Under the pieces are notes generated by a model that saw only the letters and a list, made by a program, of their open reading frames with translations, was not told where the DNA came from and searched no databases. DNA of 64,000 nt from contig CAJXTI010000011.1 of the NCBI GenBank assembly GCA_913061185.1, forward strand, positions 1-64,000. The letters are read 5' to 3'. The DNA comes from an uncultured Oceanobacter sp. (GTDB taxonomy: Bacteria > Pseudomonadota > Gammaproteobacteria > Pseudomonadales > Oceanobacteraceae). Positions 34,854-44,405 of the stretch are shown piece after piece; within the stretch, counting starts at the first letter, position 1, and every line of letters begins with the position of its first letter. The position numbers were made by a program, and so were the translations under genes.

Positions 34854-36065
34854 TCACAGAGCCTTGAATATCAGGGCCGCGTTGGTGCCACCAAAACCAA
34901 AACTGTTGGACATCACAGTTTTTAATTCGGCGTCACGGTTATTGCGAACAATCGGATAACCTTCGGCTCCCTCATCCAGTTCGGAGATGTTGGCGCTGCC
35001 AGTAATAAATCCGTATTTCATCATTAACATGGTGTAGATGGCTTCCTGCACGCCAGCAGCACCAAGTGAGTGACCCGTCAGGGATTTGGTGGAGCTGATA
35101 GGTGGAACCTGATCACCAAAGGCTTCGCCAACAGCTTTTAATTCGGTGATATCACCGGCTGGAGTACTGGTGCCATGGGTGTTGAGGTAGTCGATGGTCG
35201 GGTTACCAGCCATCTGCAGGGCATCTTTCATACAGCGAACAGCACCTTCGCCGGACGGAGCAACCATATCGGCGCCATCGGAGGTGGCTGAGTAGCCAAT
35301 CAGTTCGGCGTAGATGGTGGCACCGCGAGCCACGGCATGTTCGTACTCTTCCAGTACGACCATGGCACCACCGCCAGCAATAACAAAGCCGTCACGGCTG
35401 CTGTCGTAAGCGCGGGAAGCGCTTGCCGGGGTGTCGTTGTATTTGCTCGACAGTGCGCCCATAGCATCGAATTGCATGGAGAGCGACCAGTGTTCCTCTT
35501 CACCACCACCGGCAAAAACGATGTCCTGTTTGCCCCACTGGATCAATTCCATACCATGGCCAATACAATGTGAGCTGGTGGCACAGGCCGATGTCATGGA
35601 GTAGTTGACACCCTTGATGCTGAACGGCGTGGCCAAGTTGGCCGATACGGTAGAACCCATGGTGCGGGTAACACGATACGGGCCGACCTTGCGGATACCT
35701 TTTTCACGCAGGATATCGACGGATTCAACAATGTCACTGGTCGATGCGCCACCAGAACCAGCCACCAGGCCGGTACGCGGATTACTGACCATGTCGTCAC
35801 TCAGGCCAGCGTCTGCTATGGCTTCTTTTAATGAAAGATAAGAGTAAGCGGCAGAATCACCCATAAAGCGGAAAATTTTGCGATCGATGTGTTCTGCCAG
35901 ATTGATCTGGGGGCGGCCGGCAACGTGGCTGCGCATCCCCAGCTCTGCATATTCCGGAATAAAACGGATACCAGAACGCTGTTCACGCAATGAAGTCAGC
36001 ACCTCGTCCTTGTTGTTTCCGAGGCAACCAACAATGCCAATACCTGTAACTACCACTCGACGCAT
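34854..36065 (-). CDS. fabB: 3-oxoacyl-ACP synthase I FabB
   Basis: A beta-ketoacyl-ACP synthase of the FabB type (403 residues), elongating acyl chains and needed for unsaturated fatty acids. The active-site Cys161 is in [16 protein letters not shown]; the two catalytic His residues are in [12 protein letters not shown] and [20 protein letters not shown] closes the C-terminus. An open frame extends to 36194, but the ATG at 36065 gives [18 protein letters not shown], the exact family N-terminus and length. No fabA lies next to it, unlike the fabA-fabB pair of pseudomonads. The giant carboxylase gene follows on the same strand after 167 bp. Confidence 0.94.
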   Translation of the reverse strand: MRRVVVTGIGIVGCLGNNKDEVLTSLREQRSGIRFIPEYAELGMRSHVAGRPQINLAEHIDRKIFRFMGDSAAYSYLSLKEAIADAGLSDDMVSNPRTGLVAGSGGASTSDIVESVDILREKGIRKVGPYRVTRTMGSTVSANLATPFSIKGVNYSMTSACATSSHCIGHGMELIQWGKQDIVFAGGGEEEHWSLSMQFDAMGALSSKYNDTPASASRAYDSSRDGFVIAGGGAMVVLEEYEHAVARGATIYAELIGYSATSDGADMVAPSGEGAVRCMKDALQMAGNPTIDYLNTHGTSTPAGDITELKAVGEAFGDQVPPISSTKSLTGHSLGAAGVQEAIYTMLMMKYGFITGSANISELDEGAEGYPIVRNNRDAELKTVMSNSFGFGGTNAALIFKAL

Positions 36066-36311
36066 AACCAGATCTCTGAACAGTTTATTGTTTGTGCTTT
36101 GACGTGCCAGTGTACGACAAACACGTTGAATTATTGTTTCAAAAAGAAGTAATGAACCGTCTAAAGGCCCAATTTCCATGAAATTGGCAGCCACTATATA
36201 GCAGACGGCAAAAATGGATAAAGAAAAATATTCTTAACTGAGAATCGGTAATCAAATGTCGATTCTCTTGTGGGGGCGATTAAAATGCCCGGTTACTGCC
36301 TGTATCTGTCT

Positions 36312-37115
36312 TTAAACAGAAGATGAATTTGCCTTTTGGTGTCGTTTTGACAGCGCAGGCCACCAGAACCGACAGATGGCTGTTAGCAGTGCGACCAGTG
36401 CCACCAGGTTTGCCAGTATTTGTGTGTCCGGATAGCGACTGTCAAAAAAAGGCATATAGAGCGCGGCGAGCGTTAACAATGAGGCTGAGGTGAATGTCGC
36501 TGCTGGATGGTGTAACCAGTCGAACTTGAGTGCCAGCCAGGCTGACAGGCAGGCACCGAGAATACCACAGGCGGCACCAACCAGTACGTCAAGGGGCCAG
36601 TGCGCGCCGACAGCGATACGGCTGGCTGCCGCCAGCAGTGCAAAGATTAACAGTGGCATCAGCCAGCGGGGTGACAATGCCAGTATTACCAGAGTCCAGG
36701 TGCCCAGCGCGGTAAAGGCATGACCAGAAGGAAAGCTGTGGTGGCGCAGCACGGGGCCGATAATATGAAAGCTGTCTGGTATCAGTACGGCGGCTGGTCG
36801 TGCAGCATCAAACAGTGCCTTGCTGCCGTGAACAAACAGGGTTCCTAATAACAGTAGTACCAATGCGGGGGCAAACAATGAAGGACGTACGCTGGCTAGC
36901 AGTAACAGCAAGGACATGGCGAATACGGTATCGGCGGTGAAGGTCAGGTTTGCCCACAACGCATTGGGGAGCAGGCTGGCATCCTGGTTCAGCATCAGAA
37001 ACAGGGCAGCATTGGTATCCATGATGGCGACCACAAGGGCGAACAGCAGCAGCAGCCCGGCAGCGGCTAGCAGCGGAGTCAGATGGCGACGTCGCAGCGA
37101 CAGATGATCAGTCAT
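36312..37115 (-). CDS. PAP2-family membrane phosphatase
   Basis: A 267-residue integral membrane phosphatase of the PAP2 family (undecaprenyl-diphosphate or lipid phosphatase type). All three catalytic motifs are present: KALFDAARP (KX6RP), FPSGHA (PSGH) and SRIAVGAHWPLD (SRX5HX3D). Five or six hydrophobic helices surround them. The start is not certain: ATGs at 37115 and 37124 both overlap the end of the upstream ArnT-like gene. 37115 is preferred because GGAT is better spaced. Coupling to the transferase suggests recycling of the lipid carrier or dephosphorylation of a lipid in the same pathway. Confidence 0.85.
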   Translation of the reverse strand: MTDHLSLRRRHLTPLLAAAGLLLLFALVVAIMDTNAALFLMLNQDASLLPNALWANLTFTADTVFAMSLLLLLASVRPSLFAPALVLLLLGTLFVHGSKALFDAARPAAVLIPDSFHIIGPVLRHHSFPSGHAFTALGTWTLVILALSPRWLMPLLIFALLAAASRIAVGAHWPLDVLVGAACGILGACLSAWLALKFDWLHHPAATFTSASLLTLAALYMPFFDSRYPDTQILANLVALVALLTAICRFWWPALSKRHQKANSSSV

Positions 37116-38724
37116 TGTTTTCATCCGTTGTTGGGGAGGTTTCTGTGTGACTGCTCGGTGTGTTGTGATCCGGCCGCCGGATAATGACGATCGGGCCAGA
37201 CTGGAACAGCAGCTGATAGCGGTCAAGGTCGGGGATTCTGTCGACTCGTCCAAAACCGATTTCCCCAGGCTCAAGTGCCCGTCGTGGTGTGACCTGATCC
37301 AGATAGACGTTAAAGCTGGGGGTATCGATCGATTGGGTGACAACATCAACCCCCAGCTGGCGCACAAACTGTGCGGCATCATGGATGGGGCGTTGTTGCG
37401 CCTCACTGAACGCTGGTGCAAATACGTACCAGACGAACAAGGTTTGCAGTACGCCGGTTAAAAACAGCCCGTGCCAGATTGCCAGGCGTTTCCAGAGAAT
37501 TGCCAGCAGTGACAGTAGGCCGAAGACTGCGGCAATCATCGCGAAGTCCTGATTGACATATTGGGCGGCCCGCTCGGCGGTCTCTATCTCGATCGGGTTG
37601 GTCAGTTCGGCCTTGATGGTAGGAATCAACAGCGGGAAGGCAACCATCAGAGCAAAAAACAGTAGCGGCAGAACAGCTGCCAGCCAACGGCGGCGTAACT
37701 GGAAGCGGTAGCGGGCCATCAGCAACACCAGTGGGGTGCAGCCATATAAAATGTAATGCGGCAGCTTGGTGCTGGCGAGACTGAACAGCACCAGCACAAA
37801 CAAAAACCAGATCCATAAAAAGCGGTTCAGCGGTTCGCGGCTGACGGTTTTGATGCTGGGTAACATACGTAACAATAGCGGGCCAAAGGGTGCCAGGACA
37901 AAGGGCAATACCAAGGGGTAAAACAGCAGGCCACCGTCGTGGCCTTCCATGGTGTTGTTGAAACGGTTGACGTTGTGTTTGAAGAAAAAGCCGTCAATAA
38001 AGGCCTGCCCCTGGGCCAGATATTCGGCCATGTACCAGGGTGCGGCGATGAGCAGAAACAGCAGCCAGCCCGGTATAAAAAACAGTGCCTTGAGCAAGGC
38101 CTCGCGCTGGCCGCTCCAGAGGTAAAAAATCACACTGACGATCAGAGGAATTGCCACCGCCACCGGCCCCTTGGTCAGTACCCCCAGTGCCATCAGGGTG
38201 TAAATAGCATAGAGAACCCGTCGAGAGGCAACTGCGGTGTCCGGTAATAGACTGAGCTGACTGTGGTGATACATCAGTAACAGAGTCGCTGTCAGGATCA
38301 GATTCAGCAGCGCGTCTGCGGTGGCAACATGAGCGATCATATTGATCCCTAACGCGCTGGCACAGATCATCGCGGCGGCAACACCGGTATCGCGGCTGAT
38401 ATAGTGACGGGCAAAGGCGAAAACGGATAATGACCAGCCGATTCCAGCCAGTACGGAAGGCAGTCTGAAGGCCCAGACTTCGGTGCCAAACAGGGCGATA
38501 GACACGCCCTGTAGCCAGTAAATCAGGATAGGTTTGTCAAAACGTACCCGGTCATTTAACCAGGTGGTAATAAAATCACCACGTTCAAACATGCCGCGAG
38601 TGGCTTCGCTAAAGGCACCTTCATCGTGGTCAAATAGCAGGTAGCCGCTCAGGTTGAGCGAAAATAGCCCGATCAGTAGCGGCAGCAGCCACAGTGGCAT
38701 GCCTGCCGGGAGAGGTATTTTCAT
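37108..38724 (-). CDS. ArnT/PMT-family lipid-linked glycosyltransferase
   Basis: A 538-residue polytopic membrane protein of the PMT/ArnT (GT83/GT39-like) family, which moves a sugar from an undecaprenyl-phosphate donor to an acceptor in the periplasm. The first periplasmic loop has the family motif FDHDEGAFSEATRGMFERGD followed by VRFDKPILIYWLQ. About 11-12 hydrophobic segments follow. In-frame ATGs exist at 38787 and 38751, but 38724 leaves a normal 7-bp gap after the GT2 gene. The GT2 protein upstream would make its lipid-linked sugar donor. The acceptor (lipid A, other LPS sugar or protein) is not shown by the sequence. Confidence 0.87.
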   Translation of the reverse strand: MKIPLPAGMPLWLLPLLIGLFSLNLSGYLLFDHDEGAFSEATRGMFERGDFITTWLNDRVRFDKPILIYWLQGVSIALFGTEVWAFRLPSVLAGIGWSLSVFAFARHYISRDTGVAAAMICASALGINMIAHVATADALLNLILTATLLLMYHHSQLSLLPDTAVASRRVLYAIYTLMALGVLTKGPVAVAIPLIVSVIFYLWSGQREALLKALFFIPGWLLFLLIAAPWYMAEYLAQGQAFIDGFFFKHNVNRFNNTMEGHDGGLLFYPLVLPFVLAPFGPLLLRMLPSIKTVSREPLNRFLWIWFLFVLVLFSLASTKLPHYILYGCTPLVLLMARYRFQLRRRWLAAVLPLLFFALMVAFPLLIPTIKAELTNPIEIETAERAAQYVNQDFAMIAAVFGLLSLLAILWKRLAIWHGLFLTGVLQTLFVWYVFAPAFSEAQQRPIHDAAQFVRQLGVDVVTQSIDTPSFNVYLDQVTPRRALEPGEIGFGRVDRIPDLDRYQLLFQSGPIVIIRRPDHNTPSSHTETSPTTDENND

Positions 38725-38731
38725 AAGACCA

Positions 38732-39808
38732 TCAGCCTTGGCTGCTGGCATCGTCGGTGGCTTTGCCGGTTGAATCTGCCGCCTCAACGATTACCTGGCC
38801 TGGGGCGGCCCAACAGGCTTCCTGGTCATCAGACGCGTCACCACGGTTGTAGATCACATACTGATGCTGCTGACGTTGTGAGGATTCAAAATAGGTTCGT
38901 GAAATCAGTTCCGACATCACACCGGTGGTGAGGAATTGCAGCGCCGCGATGACACAGACCACGGCGATCAGAAACAGCGGTCGACCGCCAATATCTTCAC
39001 CCAGAGCAAATTTGATCACCGCCAGGTACATCAGTAACAGCGTGCCGATAGACCCCATGCTCAGGCCAATCATGCCAAAAAAGTGGCCTGGGCGAGCGCG
39101 GTAACGCATAAAGAAGTAGACCGACAACAGGTCGAGAATCACCCGAAAGGTGCGGGAAATCCCGTATTTGGAGGTGCCTGCGGTGCGGGCATGGTGTGTT
39201 ACGACGATTTCTCCGATACGGCTGGGGGGAACCACTGCCGCGACCCAGGCAGGAATAAAGCGATGCATTTCACCGTACAGGCGAACCTGCTTGATGATAG
39301 CGGCGCGATATACTTTCAACGAGCAGCCATAGTCATTAATGCGCACCCCGGTGATTTTGCCAATCAGACGGTTGGCGATACGGGACGGAATCTTGCGCAT
39401 CACCAGGTCATCCTTGCGGTTCTTGCGCCAGCCGGTGAGCAGATCGAGGTCTTTTTCGATCAGGTGGTCGATCATACGGGGGATATCAGCCGGGTCATTT
39501 TGCAAGTCGCCGTCCAGCGTGGCGATCAGTTCACCCCGTGCTTCGTCGATACCGGCTTGCATGGCGGCGGTCTGGCCGAAGTTACGCCGTAATTCAACCA
39601 CCCGTACATGAGGGCCATAAAGATCGGACTCGCGATGCAATGCCTGAGGCGTGCCATCAGTACTGCCGTCATCCACCACCAACAGTTCCCAGTGACCCTG
39701 ATAGCTGGTCAGGGCTTCGTGCACCCTGGCAACCATGGGGCCGACATTGTCAATCTCGTTGTACATGGGGATAACGATGGACAAGGACGGCTTGCTACAA
39801 TCTATCAC
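38732..39808 (-). CDS. GT2 polyprenyl-phosphate glycosyltransferase (GtrB/ArnC-like)
   Basis: A 358-residue family 2 glycosyltransferase of the DPM1/GtrB/ArnC type. The catalytic domain (about 8-230) shows SIVIPMYNEIDNV, VVDDGSTDGT and the metal-binding LDGDLQND. Two C-terminal hydrophobic helices (about 240-310) anchor it in the inner membrane. It would transfer a sugar from a nucleotide donor to undecaprenyl phosphate for use by the ArnT-like enzyme encoded 7 bp downstream. A polar tail follows the last helix. It is the first gene of a GT2-ArnT-PAP2 operon. Confidence 0.9.
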   Translation of the reverse strand: MIDCSKPSLSIVIPMYNEIDNVGPMVARVHEALTSYQGHWELLVVDDGSTDGTPQALHRESDLYGPHVRVVELRRNFGQTAAMQAGIDEARGELIATLDGDLQNDPADIPRMIDHLIEKDLDLLTGWRKNRKDDLVMRKIPSRIANRLIGKITGVRINDYGCSLKVYRAAIIKQVRLYGEMHRFIPAWVAAVVPPSRIGEIVVTHHARTAGTSKYGISRTFRVILDLLSVYFFMRYRARPGHFFGMIGLSMGSIGTLLLMYLAVIKFALGEDIGGRPLFLIAVVCVIAALQFLTTGVMSELISRTYFESSQRQQHQYVIYNRGDASDDQEACWAAPGQVIVEAADSTGKATDDASSQG

Positions 39809-39896
39809 GGGGTTACCACTCTGCAGACTTTAATGTGCGCGGATGATACCCAAAAGCGCCGGGTGATAAAACGTGACAACCGTTGCATAGCTGCAA

Positions 39897-40853
39897 TTAA
39901 TCTTTCAGCGCTCCTGTGTCCAGGTGTTTGTGACCCAATCGCCCGGTGGCTATCGTGATCACTGCGGTGAGCAGCAGGGTACAGCCGAGCACAAACAGAT
40001 GCAGATTGACCGCTGCCGCGAGTGCCTCTGCCGTATTCAGCTGCCAGGGCAATAATCCGGCAACAATTCCGGCTTCGTAGGTGCCTGCGCCTGCGACACC
40101 ATGAATGGGCAGGATACTGCTCAGTTCACCGGTACTGGCTCCGACCCAGGACTGGCCAAAGCTGATCGCAATAAATTGCTGCAGCACCCAAGCATAAATG
40201 GCCAGTTTCAGCACCCAGTTAATCAGCGTCCAGAACAAGGCTCGAATAAAAGGCCAGGGGGATGAGGGTAATACCTGCATCAGGTCGGCTATCTTGTTGG
40301 CCATGGCACCAGGGTGGTTACTTAATACCTTGCGGATACGATTTTGCACCGGCAAAACCAGTAGAGGCAGTGCCAGCAAGCCAGCTTGCAACAGCCAGAT
40401 GTCTGCTGAGCCAGCCGCGATGATATGGTCGGGGATATCGCTCAGCGTCCAGACTGCCAATGCCAGCAGGATGTAAAGATCCAGCAGTCGCAGCCATAAC
40501 AAGGCGGGCAGGCTATGGCGCACCGGACAACTGAAGTGGTTTTTCATCAACATGGGAAACGCGGCTTCGCCGCTGCGCATTGGCAGCAGGTTATTAAAGA
40601 AGTTGTGTAATACCGTGATACGAGTCAGACGCCACCACTGGCCGTGACAGTATGGGTGGAAAAAATCGTAGAACCGTAGTGCCCGCAACAGATAGCTGAT
40701 CAGCATCAGGGTGACGGCGATAGTCAGTTCACCGGTGGAGATGCGTTGCCAGCTGGCCAATACCGCCAACCAGCCATAACTGCGTTCAACCACAATAATA
40801 AAGGCCAGCAGGATGGTAAGGCTGATCCAGAATTTCCACGATCTGAGCATCAT
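39897..40853 (-). CDS. UPF0104 / lysylphosphatidylglycerol-synthase-TM-like membrane protein
   Basis: A 318-residue membrane protein with about seven or eight hydrophobic helices and the UPF0104 pattern: YLLRALRFYDFFHP, LHNFFNNLLPMRSGEAAFPM and LSSILPIHGVAGAGTYEAGI. The family is related to the flippase part of MprF and often accompanies glycolipid or polyprenyl-sugar genes. The start is uncertain: an open frame begins at 40931, but AGGA upstream favours the tandem ATGs at 40853 or 40850. It lies 88 bp before the GT2 gene on the same strand and diverges from waaC. Confidence 0.8.
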   Translation of the reverse strand: MMLRSWKFWISLTILLAFIIVVERSYGWLAVLASWQRISTGELTIAVTLMLISYLLRALRFYDFFHPYCHGQWWRLTRITVLHNFFNNLLPMRSGEAAFPMLMKNHFSCPVRHSLPALLWLRLLDLYILLALAVWTLSDIPDHIIAAGSADIWLLQAGLLALPLLVLPVQNRIRKVLSNHPGAMANKIADLMQVLPSSPWPFIRALFWTLINWVLKLAIYAWVLQQFIAISFGQSWVGASTGELSSILPIHGVAGAGTYEAGIVAGLLPWQLNTAEALAAAVNLHLFVLGCTLLLTAVITIATGRLGHKHLDTGALKD

Positions 40854-41016
40854 GCGGTGACGGTTCCTATGAACAAGGCGAGTGATATTTTCCGGGGCTG
40901 CGATACTTGCGCTGCCATTGGATCTTGTCAAGGGAGGCTTGTTAAGTGCAGAGGAGAATTTGCATCCTGAGCGAGCAGGCGGTACTTTCCGCCCAACTGT
41001 GTATCAGGATGCTGTT

Positions 41017-42036
41017 GTGAAAATTCTGCTGATTAAAACCTCGTCCCTGGGGGATGTCTTTCATACCTTGCCTGCGCTGGAGGATGCTCGTCGGGCGCTG
41101 CCCGACTTGTCGGTTGATTGGGTGGTTGAAGAGGCGTTTGCTGATATTCCCGCTTGGCACCCCTCCGTTGACAAGGTCATTCCTGTTGCTTGGCGTCGTT
41201 GGCGCAAACAGCCGCTGGCAGCGGGTAATCGGTCGGAAATGCGCGCTTTCTACCAAGCAGTCAACGCAACGGAATACGATCTGGTGATAGATGCTCAGGG
41301 GTTGATTAAAAGTGCGTTGATCACGCGTCTTGCCCGTGGCCGCAAGGTGGGGCTGGATCGTCATAGTGCACGAGAATCTCTGGCGGCGAGGGCATATGAT
41401 CAAGCCATTGCCGTGCCGCGAGGTGAGCATGCCATTCACCGTGTGCGACGATTGTTTGCGGTTGCACTGGGATATGAACTGGATATGTCCCGTTTCAGTT
41501 ATGGTCTGGATCGCAGCCGCTGGCAAGCACCCGTGGACGCTACCCATTACTGGCTGTTTTTACACGGAACCACTTGGGTAACCAAATTGTGGCCGGAGAG
41601 CTACTGGCGTCAGCTGGCTGCCGATGTGGTGGCGACGGGCCGTTTGGTCGTATTGCCTTGGGGCAATAACGAGGAACAGCAACGGGCGTTACGTATTGCT
41701 GCCGGGCTGGCCGGTGTTGAAGTATTGCCACGTATGGGCCTGGATCAACTGACCGGCTATCTTGCTTATGCTGAAGCGATTGTTGGCGTCGATACCGGGT
41801 TGTGTCATGTGGCGGCAGCGCTCGAAGTGCCCGCTGTGGCTATCTATGGCGCTACCGATGCCTCACTGACAGGGGCGTTAGGGCCTGCAATGACGGTGTT
41901 GAGGAGTCAGTACCGCTGCACGCCGTGTTTGTCGAAAAGCTGTCTTTACCCGGGCAAGGGCGAGCTGCAGCCGCCCTGCTATGAGGAGATAACACCGGCA
42001 CGGGTAATGCAAATTCTACTGACGGGGATAAACTAA
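41017..42036 (+). CDS. waaC: lipopolysaccharide heptosyltransferase I WaaC
   Basis: A 339-residue GT9 enzyme that adds the first heptose to Kdo of the LPS inner core at the cytoplasmic face. MKILLIKTSSLGDVFHTLPA with its catalytic-loop GDV is at the N-terminus; the nucleotide-sugar site has YWLFLHGTTWVTKLWPESYW and VGVDTGLCHVAAAL. The C-terminus has a CTPCLSKSCLYPGKG cluster of Cys residues. GTG at 41017 is chosen as start because AGGA at 41006-41009 fits and the protein then begins exactly at the family N-terminus; the open frame extends back to 40882. Confidence 0.92.
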   Translation: MKILLIKTSSLGDVFHTLPALEDARRALPDLSVDWVVEEAFADIPAWHPSVDKVIPVAWRRWRKQPLAAGNRSEMRAFYQAVNATEYDLVIDAQGLIKSALITRLARGRKVGLDRHSARESLAARAYDQAIAVPRGEHAIHRVRRLFAVALGYELDMSRFSYGLDRSRWQAPVDATHYWLFLHGTTWVTKLWPESYWRQLAADVVATGRLVVLPWGNNEEQQRALRIAAGLAGVEVLPRMGLDQLTGYLAYAEAIVGVDTGLCHVAAALEVPAVAIYGATDASLTGALGPAMTVLRSQYRCTPCLSKSCLYPGKGELQPPCYEEITPARVMQILLTGIN

Positions 42037-42040
42037 TCCG

Positions 42041-43270
42041 TCAAGCCAGGGCTTCGACCAGTTCTCTGGCATCGTTTAATGCATCAACATACGCACTGGA
42101 GATAACGTCGGCTTGCAGTCCGATCTGTTCCAGCGCGTACCAGTCAAGATCATCCCACTCGGCCTGCTCCAGTTTCTGTACCAATGTCAGCAGCTGGCCG
42201 AGGCCTCCCGCTCTGCGCATCAGGGCATTTTTCAGGCTGTCTGACAGATTCAGCTTTTCGCACAAGTGTTTGAGGGGGATATCGACAAAGGCATCCAGTA
42301 GCGAAAATAACCCCAGCGTAAAGGCGGTTTCCTGATCAATTCCAGGCCAGTGACCGGCCAGGCGACGTGCCAGACAGGCGCGAATAACAGCTTGCTCTTG
42401 CAGCGCATTCGGTTTGTCATTCAGACGGCCCAGTGCCAATAAATTAGACCAGGCGCGGATACGGTCAAAGCCCAGGATGACGATGGCACGGTTGATGGAG
42501 GTCACTTCTGTGGTGCAGCCGAGGTAGGCCGAGTTGACCATTTGCAGCATTTTGAAGCTCAGTTGCGGGTCCGCCTGTAATACCCGGTGAATGTCGTCGA
42601 CTTCGACTTCGGGATTGTTCAGTACCTTGAGTAATTTCAACACGGACAGCTTGTTATCCGGAATGCGACGACCATACATGATGAGTGGCTTGCTGAAAAA
42701 ATAGCCCTGAAACAACTCACAACCGGCTTCCAGGCAGGCATCAAACATTTCACGGGTTTCTACTTTTTCGGCCAGCCAGCGCAGACCGGGTCGGTGGTAC
42801 CGTTGAATCAGAGTTTTCAGATTGGTATCGACGGGCAGATCCAGAACATCGATCTTGATGATATGCAGGTAGTCCAGCAACTCTAGCGGTATAGGCGTGC
42901 CTCGATAGTCATCCAGTGCCACCTGATATTTGAGTCGGTGGAGCTGTTTGACGTGGTGTATCAGTGCTTCGTCAAGATCCAGGTGCTCGAGTAATTCAGC
43001 AACGACGGTTCCTGGAGACAGCGAGGGCGGGTTTTCCAGCCAGTAACGGGTGAAGTTGATAAAGGCAGGTAATCCCCCGGTTACCCGGTCAATGCCAATC
43101 TCATTGTAGGCACCCATGATGACCTCACTGGTCGCCTGATCACCATAGGCATCTTGCCAGGCAGTAGTAGCATTTGGGATAGGTCGACTGAGTAATTCGT
43201 AGCCAACAATATTCTGTTGTTGGTCGAGAATCGGTTGTCGGGCGAGTAATGGGACGGTGACTTCACTCAT
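42041..43270 (-). CDS. EAL-HDOD signalling protein (YuxH-type) with degenerate EAL
   Basis: A 409-residue cytoplasmic signalling protein: EAL-like domain (about 1-200) followed by an HDOD domain (about 200-390, with LQADPQLSFKMLQMVNSAYL). In the EAL part the motif is AELLEHL rather than EAL and DDFGTG is replaced by DDYRGT, though IKIDVL, LAEKVET and the final QGYFFSKP persist. This suggests a c-di-GMP-binding or regulatory rather than a clearly active phosphodiesterase domain. It converges with waaC with only 4 bp between stops, and diverges from cheV, suggesting a link with motility. Confidence 0.88.
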   Translation of the reverse strand: MSEVTVPLLARQPILDQQQNIVGYELLSRPIPNATTAWQDAYGDQATSEVIMGAYNEIGIDRVTGGLPAFINFTRYWLENPPSLSPGTVVAELLEHLDLDEALIHHVKQLHRLKYQVALDDYRGTPIPLELLDYLHIIKIDVLDLPVDTNLKTLIQRYHRPGLRWLAEKVETREMFDACLEAGCELFQGYFFSKPLIMYGRRIPDNKLSVLKLLKVLNNPEVEVDDIHRVLQADPQLSFKMLQMVNSAYLGCTTEVTSINRAIVILGFDRIRAWSNLLALGRLNDKPNALQEQAVIRACLARRLAGHWPGIDQETAFTLGLFSLLDAFVDIPLKHLCEKLNLSDSLKNALMRRAGGLGQLLTLVQKLEQAEWDDLDWYALEQIGLQADVISSAYVDALNDARELVEALA

Positions 43271-43397
43271 TCATGGGTTCTCGTCAGCAAGCGAAAGCAA
43301 GGGCCATTTTTGGCATCTGAATTATCAGTCTAGCTTAACCATGCGTTTTGCCCGGTCTTGTCTACACTTTGTTGAGAATATGTGACTGGAGCTGAAT

Positions 43398-44342
43398 ATG
43401 AGCGGTGTCTTGAGCAGCGTCGATGCCCGAACCAAACTGGTTGGGCAGAATCGCCTGGAACTCCTGTTATTTCATCTGGGTGGCAGCCAGTTTTTTGCCA
43501 TCAATGTATTTAAAGTTCAGGAAGTGATGCGACTGCCGCGACTAACCCGTATTCCGGATTGCCACCCGGTTGTGCGAGGGGTGACGCATTTACGGGGTCA
43601 AACGGTACCGGTCGTGGATTTACGTCAGGCGATTCAGATGGGGCCACTGAACATGGACGCCGTCGATGCCACGATTATTGTGACTGAATATAACAAGACG
43701 GTGCAGGCATTCCTGGTTGGGGGCGTCGATCGCATTGTGAATATGAACTGGAATGAAATTTTGCCGCCACCGAGTGGCGCTGGACGACAGCACTATCTGA
43801 CGGCCATCAGCCGGATGGATGGTCGTATTGTCGAAATTATTGATGTTGAGAAAGTATTGGCAGAAATATCACCCTACAACACGCAGTTGTCGGATGATGT
43901 CTACGACCGCGGATTGCTGAACCAAGTGCAGGGCAAGAAGATTCTGATCGTGGATGATTCCATGGTGGCAATTGAGCAAATGCGGCAGGTGCTGGTGCCC
44001 ATGGGGCTGACGATTGTTGAGGCGCGTAATGGTCTGGATGCCTATCAATTATTGATGCACTGGAAAGAGCAGGGCATGGACATTAACGACGAACTGCTGA
44101 TGATCATTACGGATGCAGAAATGCCGGAGATGGATGGTTATATGTTGACGACGGAAATTCGTCGTGATCCGGTGCTCAAGGATACGATCGTAGTACTGCA
44201 TACGTCGCTGTCTGGCAATTTTAATAAGGCCATGGTGGAAAAAGTGGGTTGCGACGGATTTTTGTCAAAATTTGCGCCCTTTGAGATGGCCGCCGAAGTA
44301 CAGCGGCATATTCGTACCAAGCTGGAAAACCGCTCGAGTTAA
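43398..44342 (+). CDS. cheV: chemotaxis protein CheV
   Basis: CheV (314 residues) couples chemoreceptors to CheA and carries its own receiver domain for adaptation. The N-terminal CheW-like domain (about 20-165) has LLLFHLGGSQFFAINVFKVQ and GVTHLRGQTVPVVDLRQAI. The C-terminal receiver (about 180-305) has KILIVDDSMVAIEQM and the phosphorylatable Asp239 in IITDAEMPEMDG. GGAGC precedes the ATG at 43398. Being a stand-alone cheV away from the main chemotaxis operon is common in gammaproteobacteria. Confidence 0.95.
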   Translation: MSGVLSSVDARTKLVGQNRLELLLFHLGGSQFFAINVFKVQEVMRLPRLTRIPDCHPVVRGVTHLRGQTVPVVDLRQAIQMGPLNMDAVDATIIVTEYNKTVQAFLVGGVDRIVNMNWNEILPPPSGAGRQHYLTAISRMDGRIVEIIDVEKVLAEISPYNTQLSDDVYDRGLLNQVQGKKILIVDDSMVAIEQMRQVLVPMGLTIVEARNGLDAYQLLMHWKEQGMDINDELLMIITDAEMPEMDGYMLTTEIRRDPVLKDTIVVLHTSLSGNFNKAMVEKVGCDGFLSKFAPFEMAAEVQRHIRTKLENRSS

Positions 44343-44405
44343 AGTGTTCTCTATTTTCCGTGTAGTCGTTATTCTTTGTGGGTGTTTTTCCAGGCAGGGG
44401 ATGCC

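Noticed and set aside
36110..36124. GTGT-N7-ACAC inverted repeat upstream of fabB as a FabR/DesT-like site
   Set aside because: Arms are only four bases and do not clearly match a known fatty-acid regulator operator.
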